Part shown: positions 32,608 through 36,278 of the stretch, piece by piece
Numbering within the stretch: position 1 is the stretch's first letter
How the letters are laid out: each line of letters starts with the position of its first letter
DNA from: a virus
IMG/VR virus record: IMGVR_UViG_3300042383_000067
Location: 1-36,278 of that record
Direction: 5' to 3' (one strand)
DNA: 36,278 nucleotides
Notes under the pieces: model-generated
Seen by the model: the letters and a program-made list of their open reading frames with translations, nothing else
What the model was told of the DNA's origin: nothing
Database searches by the model: none
Position numbers and translations under genes: made by a program

Positions 32608-32874
32608 TTACTTTTTCTTTTTTGGTGCTTTCTTCACTACAACACTCGCTGGATTTGACCATGCCAAACGGTTGTCATAAACAAACTTCTTGGCTTGTGC
32701 AAGACGCTTCTCTACACGCGGAGAAAATTTGGTATCTGGACCCATGTTTTTGCGTTGCCTGTCTGCTTCAACGAGGTCCTCCATCGCATACTTCAAACCC
32801 TGCTTAGTGCTACGGGCCGCTTGTGCCTGAACAGCACGGTTACTTGCACCTTTTTTCTTTTTTGCTGCTGCCAT
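32608..32874 (-). CDS. Small basic protein between terminase and portal
   Basis: The 88-residue protein begins with a lysine run (MAAAKKKKGASNR) and ends with another (KKAPKKKK), enclosing an amphipathic helical part with a FSPRVEKRLAQAKKFVYDNRLAW segment. AGAGG lies five bases upstream. The two basic ends suggest DNA binding or docking to the packaged genome. It could be a linker used in packaging, but nothing in the sequence proves it. Confidence 0.75.
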   Translation of the reverse strand: MAAAKKKKGASNRAVQAQAARSTKQGLKYAMEDLVEADRQRKNMGPDTKFSPRVEKRLAQAKKFVYDNRLAWSNPASVVVKKAPKKKK

Positions 32875-32907
32875 AAAACCTCTGTTCGCGTAAGTCCTAT
32901 AAAGGTA

Positions 32908-34887
32908 TCACACCAGCCAAGACGGTCGCCATTTCTTTTGTGGCCGACTTATCGGTGACAAGTTAGGTAAATGCAACATCGCCATCCAACACGCCATCAC
33001 AAGGTCAGTACCGTTCTTTTTATCCCGTGTCCATGACGAGTGTTCCTCGATGAAGGCAAGTGTCTTCCAGTTTTCCCGCATAGATGGGGTTCGGATTGCA
33101 CCGGAACGGAACAACTGTGGAAGCAACGCTTCCACACCAAGATTTTCGTCAATCTTGTTACGGCTGGTGGTGTGCGCGATGACGTTTACGTTGTGTCGGG
33201 ACTGCCATTTGCGAACAAAGTCATGTGCCAACAAGAATCGTTGCGCTGCGTTCACCTCAACCACCCAGTGTGAGATCGGATAGCCCATGTCCATAGCCCT
33301 GTTCTGCCAATCTTCCATAATCCCCGAATAGTCACGGGTTGTGGTATCAAAGCCGAGTAACTGTTCGGCTGTGAGTTTGACTCGTTCCACGTCAATGAGG
33401 AACCGAAGGTTGGTTTCAGGTTGATATATCCACCATTGGATAGCCCAAAACATTGTTGGCGACGGGTCAACGCTGGCAATCGAAATCAACGGGGGTTGCA
33501 AGTTGTGGGGTACGTGACCTGGGCGACGCTCATTGTCCACACAGCCTGGGTACAGCACCCCATCAGGCCCAACACCACCGGTAGCCCACACACGCTCGAT
33601 CAGATAGTTGCCTTCAGCTTGATCTTCCTGCTGATACACCACCGCAAACTTGGAGGGGTTGGAATGTTTGATGTATGACAGGTCTTTCCATGACAGACGG
33701 TGGGGGTCTAGGAGTGGTCCGTTCGGCCAAGCAGGGGAACTATTGCGTTTAGACGCTAAACCTGTGTCTAGTTCCTCGTAATACGCTTTGTAGATCAGGT
33801 GATGATATTTTTGTTTCTTTAACGGCTCGACGTTTTGGGAGATGTCCGTGGTGTCTGATCCGTCGTAATCGTCCTCAAAATCTTCATACGTAACTTTGGC
33901 GAGACAGTGGGCATACAAATCAAGCGGGCCAAGTCTCTGTCCGACAACTGCAAGCAGGCCGCCTGGATCGACGCGGGCCTCAGCCATTGAGTCCCACCTC
34001 TCAATAAGTTTATCTCGCGCAGCACTTTCTTTCGCATTTTCCGGACTCGCAACGTCGTCAAACAAACATAGGTCAGCACGATGACCAATGAATTCAGACT
34101 CAATACCGTAAGCAGAAACAGTTGGTTCCTTGTTATCCAATCCACCCATGTCCTCCTGTTCGACAATGAATTCCTCAGCCCGCCACAAACTACCACTAGT
34201 TGACGGCTTAAACCTACCGTAATCAATCGCCAAACACGCTTCCGCTTTAATCGCCAAACCTTTGTCAATCAGCACAGGGTCAGGGTCAAGCGGGAACTGT
34301 CGCTCTAAGGTTTCACGAATACGACGCGAATACATTTTCGCTAGAGACTGTGAAACGGAGCCGATCATCACACGAATCTTGCGGTTCTTCACAATCTGCC
34401 ACACAGCAATATCGTGAAACAAGGTGGATTTACCTGCACCTGGAGGACAGTTCAACACCACAAACTGTTTCTCCTCAGACAACAAATAATCCTCAATCTT
34501 GTATGCGGCATCAACCTGCCACGGCGACGGAATACGCCCCAAATACCTGCGCCTGAAATAATCGAAATCTTCTAACCCACGTTTCGCCTCATCCGATAAA
34601 CGGTCATATGGGATAACAGGTGGAAGATCAGAAACATCCATCACTTTCGCCCAAGCATCAGCCTGAACACCACCCACCTTCTTACGGGCAGTCCCCTGCT
34701 CCAACTTCCCAACCTCTATCTCAGCTTTAGCAATCTTCTTCTTCGCATCCCACTTTTGGGCAGTGTTGTAATGAACACCAGCAATCTTCGCAGCATCCTT
34801 AATAGACATCCCCGATGCACGAGCCTGCCAAAACCTTGCAACATCCTGTGGTGGAACTTGTCGTCGCCCGCTACGCCCTGCACTCAT
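32908..34887 (-). CDS. terL: Terminase large subunit with N-terminal HTH (fused small-subunit-like domain)
   Basis: The 659-residue protein packages phage DNA. Residues 12-50 form a helix-turn-helix (FWQARASGMSIKDAAKIAG, then YNTAQKWDAKK) like that of terminase small subunits. The ATPase has Walker A CPPGAGKST at 147-155 and Walker B LCLFDD at 273-278. The nuclease half has ASVDPSPT near 471-478 with Asp474, an acidic site near 499-501 and GTDLVMACWMA near 626-636. Only a weak ribosome site is seen before the ATG, though a small upstream frame ends in an ATGA overlap. No separate small subunit gene is visible, so the fused HTH may do its job. Confidence 0.93.
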   Translation of the reverse strand: MSAGRSGRRQVPPQDVARFWQARASGMSIKDAAKIAGVHYNTAQKWDAKKKIAKAEIEVGKLEQGTARKKVGGVQADAWAKVMDVSDLPPVIPYDRLSDEAKRGLEDFDYFRRRYLGRIPSPWQVDAAYKIEDYLLSEEKQFVVLNCPPGAGKSTLFHDIAVWQIVKNRKIRVMIGSVSQSLAKMYSRRIRETLERQFPLDPDPVLIDKGLAIKAEACLAIDYGRFKPSTSGSLWRAEEFIVEQEDMGGLDNKEPTVSAYGIESEFIGHRADLCLFDDVASPENAKESAARDKLIERWDSMAEARVDPGGLLAVVGQRLGPLDLYAHCLAKVTYEDFEDDYDGSDTTDISQNVEPLKKQKYHHLIYKAYYEELDTGLASKRNSSPAWPNGPLLDPHRLSWKDLSYIKHSNPSKFAVVYQQEDQAEGNYLIERVWATGGVGPDGVLYPGCVDNERRPGHVPHNLQPPLISIASVDPSPTMFWAIQWWIYQPETNLRFLIDVERVKLTAEQLLGFDTTTRDYSGIMEDWQNRAMDMGYPISHWVVEVNAAQRFLLAHDFVRKWQSRHNVNVIAHTTSRNKIDENLGVEALLPQLFRSGAIRTPSMRENWKTLAFIEEHSSWTRDKKNGTDLVMACWMAMLHLPNLSPISRPQKKWRPSWLV

Positions 34888-35005
34888 TGTTCTGATAATC
34901 TACCACCGTTGGTGGGTGTGCCGTAGAGCAACAGCACTTAAATGAACTGGATGGCTCCGGTCCTCCTCACATCCACCAACATTTACAAAAACATCTGCTA
35001 CACTC

Positions 35006-35140
35006 TCACGCACACCCGTCGGGATGACGGCACACGAAGCAATCTTCATGGCTGTACCACGTTTGCAGGTGGCGGGGCATAAACAGGGGAACCTGGGTCG
35101 ATGAACTATTTACTAGTTCAAGCAGCGTGATGAACGACAT
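35006..35140 (-). CDS. Candidate short Cys-containing protein upstream of terminase (44 residues)
   Basis: An ATG at 35140 opens 44 codons ending at a TGA at 35006. The end has a Trp-Tyr-Ser-His-Glu-Asp-Cys stretch followed by CxxC and a further Cys (CFVCRHPDGC), which looks protein-like and could bind zinc. No clear ribosome site precedes the ATG, and the beginning overlaps a strong hairpin. It could equally be chance within a structured leader. Confidence 0.3.
   Translation of the reverse strand: MSFITLLELVNSSSTQVPLFMPRHLQTWYSHEDCFVCRHPDGCA
35102..35120. other. Seven-base perfect hairpin in the intergenic region
   Basis: The arms TGAACTA and TAGTTCA surround a five-base loop (TTTAC). There is no T-run on either side, so it is not a terminator. 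It could be an RNA element or protein site. It overlaps the candidate 44-codon gene. Confidence 0.4.
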
Positions 35141-35437
35141 ATCATCAACCAAAGGTGTCGGCTAAAACAAACTGGCTACGGCGACCTACCCTCAAAGGGT
35201 GAACCGTGGGGGGAGCTACTGTCATTCCCTACCTCACAGGAATTCGACATACACACACGTATGCGAAAATTCCCTACCACCCCAAAGGTCAAACCATGCT
35301 CCAAAAGGAAGCAGCCAGTTGACCACCCACACACCCAAGCCACCACTCAGAGTGGTCACAAAACCACACGTAGAGAAACAGCATTACACATATCCATACC
35401 CCCGCATGCCTCGGCATACCCCCATGCGCTGATTGGC

Positions 35438-35453
35438 GCGAACAGATGTTCGC
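35438..35453. promoter_or_regulatory. LexA/SOS-box-like palindrome
   Basis: The 16-base sequence has perfect seven-base arms (GCGAACA and TGTTCGC) around two central bases. Its core CGAAC-AGAT-GTTCG fits the Gram-positive LexA-binding consensus CGAACRNRYGTTCG at every defined base. It lies about 230 bases before the rightward promoter, and a further CGAACA half-site follows near 35471. Control by host LexA, or by a phage LexA-like repressor, is inferred. Confidence 0.6.
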
Positions 35454-35542
35454 TTGGGCCTGTGGTTGGGCGAACACTAAGAGTGAGAACGCTTAGAGTG
35501 GTGATACCCCCACATAGGGACTAAACCCGCTAAGCTACCGGC

Positions 35543-35555
35543 TGGTAACTTACCA
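35543..35555. promoter_or_regulatory. Small palindrome TGGTAA-C-TTACCA
   Basis: A perfect six-base inverted repeat with one central base lies about 130 bases upstream of the rightward promoter. A direct repeat GTAACTTA (35545 and 35560) overlaps it. It may be a regulator-binding site; there is no proof. Confidence 0.35.
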
Positions 35556-35683
35556 ATTAGTAACTTAGTGGATGTCTCGCCTATCTTGTTTGGTGATGGT
35601 GTGTGATCTGTTTTGGTGATGGGTTATTTTTTTGGATTGTGACGTCGGCAGCCGAATTGTAATAAAAATATTTTGTGATTGGC

Positions 35684-35712
35684 TTGACATTGGGTATGTG
35701 TTCCGATACGAT
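35684..35712 (+). promoter_or_regulatory. Sigma70-type promoter for the rightward genes
   Basis: TTGACA (35684..35689) and TACGAT (35707..35712) are separated by exactly 17 bases. An A/T-tract region just upstream (35660..35680, with AAAAATATTTT) looks like an UP element. It is followed by a roughly 50-base leader with a hairpin and then the first rightward gene. It is a strong match by eye and is probably an early promoter using the host polymerase. Confidence 0.75.
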
Positions 35713-35739
35713 TCTTGTCATCGGGTTAGGTGATCCGAT

Positions 35740-35772
35740 CCCATGGAGGCATGGGGAACATATAAGGGGTAA
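35740..35772 (+). promoter_or_regulatory. Leader hairpin and nine-codon upstream frame
   Basis: CCCATG-GAGG-CATGGG (35740..35755) forms a six-base hairpin whose loop is GAGG. An ATG in the first arm (35743) opens a nine-codon frame (MEAWGTYKG) ending TAA at 35770..35772, overlapping the ATG of the first rightward gene as TAATG. This could couple translation or act as a leader peptide. No strong ribosome site precedes it. Confidence 0.35.
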
Positions 35773-36104
35773 TGATGAAGGTTCAAATAGATGACATGCT
35801 TACTGTGGAGTGTGTCTCCATAGCGGGCTATTGGAATGGATGGGCGCGTCCGTTGTTCACCCGTGAACAGTTGGACACTGTACGGGATGAGGTTGTCCGT
35901 AATGGTGGCGAATTGTACGACATTGATGGGGGATCGTTTGAGGATTCCGCAAGTGTTGACATGACGACATTGGATTATGTGATCCGATGGGACGACCTCT
36001 ATGAGGTTAGTGGTTGGATTTGGTCAACGGTTGACGAACCATGCTTTTACTGTGGCTATGTTGTGGATTCATCGGTCAAGTGTGACTGTGGAGCCATATC
36101 ATGA
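35772..36104 (+). CDS. Early gene with CxxC/CxC motif, unknown function
   Basis: The 110-residue product begins MMKVQIDDML; an AAGGGG site suits the second ATG at 35775 better. The chain is acidic and rich in Trp, Tyr and Asp, and ends in a cysteine knuckle (CFYCGYVVD, then CDCGA), which is likely metal-binding. No enzymatic motif is seen. It is the first gene of the rightward unit and overlaps the next gene as ATGA. Small acidic proteins of this sort are often early host-takeover factors, but that is only a guess. Confidence 0.75.
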   Translation: MMKVQIDDMLTVECVSIAGYWNGWARPLFTREQLDTVRDEVVRNGGELYDIDGGSFEDSASVDMTTLDYVIRWDDLYEVSGWIWSTVDEPCFYCGYVVDSSVKCDCGAIS

Positions 36105-36278
36105 AAAAGGTTCTAACATTTGATTTCCGCAATGAAACGGGCATCCAAATCGTAGAGAATGACGATAAAACATTCTCGGTGATTTGGGAGGATTATATCG
36201 CCAACTGTTGGGAGGAGTCCCTCCCATCCTTGTCGTTAGCCTTGTCGTGGGTAGCGGTTTTGGTGGAGTGTGGCGAGG
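36101..36278 (+). CDS. Early gene, unknown function, cut by window edge
   Basis: An ATG at 36101 overlaps the stop of the previous gene (ATGA) and stays open to the window end, giving 59 codons. The visible start is MKKVLTFDFRNETGIQIV with a strand-like pattern, then VIWEDYIANCWEE and a Leu/Ser-rich helix. No motif is recognised. It continues the rightward operon. Confidence 0.65.
   Translation, partial: MKKVLTFDFRNETGIQIVENDDKTFSVIWEDYIANCWEESLPSLSLALSWVAVLVECGE

Larger units (their letters stand above)
34888..35771. other. Intergenic control region between divergent operons
   Basis: No large gene is supported in this 884-base stretch; the longer frames have poor codon-like composition. 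It holds a 44-codon minus-strand candidate gene, a lone AGGAGG-like minus-strand site (34962..34967) with no good start codon, and small hairpins at 34901..34913, 35018..35032 and 35102..35120. Further right are an SOS-box-like palindrome, a second palindrome at 35543..35555, an AT-rich stretch near 35660..35680 and the rightward promoter. A repeated TTTGGTGATGG lies near 35589 and 35613. It probably carries the regulatory signals for the two diverging transcription units. Confidence 0.7.

Noticed and set aside
1-34887. Tape-measure protein
   Set aside because: The giant gene has length suited to a tape measure but lies between portal and scaffold, lacks typical tape-measure transmembrane and coiled-coil blocks, and no tail-tube or chaperone genes flank it.
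34884-34937. 17-codon minus-strand frame ending in an ATGA overlap with the terminase
   Set aside because: It begins after an in-frame stop at a GTG with the nearest AGGAGG 24 bases away, so it could be chance; kept only as a possible coupling leader.
34990-35250. tRNA or tmRNA
   Set aside because: The region contains small hairpins and a GGAA tetraloop-like element, but no cloverleaf, T-arm sequence or CCA end could be assembled on either strand.
35199-35524. Two overlapping plus-strand frames of 77 and 87 codons
   Set aside because: They overlap each other, have no convincing ribosome site, are Pro/His/Thr-rich without a hydrophobic core and coincide with inverted repeats, so they were not called genes.

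Overview
This window is part of the genome of a tailed double-stranded DNA phage. Both ends cut through genes, so the genome continues on each side. A WhiB-type iron-sulfur regulator (1848..2138) points to an actinobacterial host, because this family is otherwise confined to Actinobacteria and their phages. An M15 (VanY-like) endolysin and a secreted lysozyme-like protein fit a cell-walled Gram-positive host. An N4-gp56-type capsid, an adaptor-like plus beta-propeller-like tail pair, large internal-virion-like proteins next to the portal, and the absence of any tape-measure, tail-tube or tail-terminator gene together suggest a short-tailed (podovirus-like) virion. No integrase, partition or excision gene is visible, and no DNA or RNA polymerase gene lies in the window.

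Layout. Everything from 1 to 34887 is on the minus strand, so transcription runs from high to low coordinates. In that order come the terminase large subunit with a fused N-terminal HTH (32908..34887), a small basic protein, the portal, two small linker-like proteins, a 2264-residue giant protein and three further internal-virion-like proteins (20641..30167). A promoter/operator region (20510..20636) precedes the scaffold and major capsid genes, and a strong hairpin terminator follows the capsid (18954..18989). Next come decoration-like and repeat proteins, a GT4 glycosyltransferase, three short lysine-rich proteins, and the adaptor- and nozzle-like proteins. Tail-appendage genes follow, including a tandem pair of glycine-rich adhesin-like proteins (9827..11550).

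Between about 6900 and 9500 lies a surface and lysis block: a secreted Thr-rich wall-spanning protein, two or three small holin-like membrane proteins and an M15 endolysin. From about 6900 down to 1 is the DNA-metabolism and regulation block: metallophosphoesterase, YqaJ exonuclease, Rad52/ERF-like annealing protein, probable PD-(D/E)XK nuclease, secreted lysozyme-like protein, WhiB, possible helicase loader and a C5-cytosine methyltransferase. Almost all of these genes overlap by 1-60 bases or abut (TAATG and ATGA junctions), so long translationally coupled operons are likely.

An 880-base region without an evident large gene (34888..35771) separates this leftward programme from a rightward, presumably early, transcription unit beginning at 35772. 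It contains a near-consensus sigma70-type promoter, a sequence matching the Gram-positive LexA/SOS-box consensus, several inverted repeats, and at most one short candidate gene. Three near-consensus TTGACA promoters, one per block, suggest use of the host RNA polymerase with its housekeeping sigma factor. The features most deserving follow-up are the giant protein with an embedded ADP-ribosyltransferase-like domain, the SOS-box-like site, the palindromic promoter in front of the scaffold-capsid genes, and the Thr-rich secreted protein.
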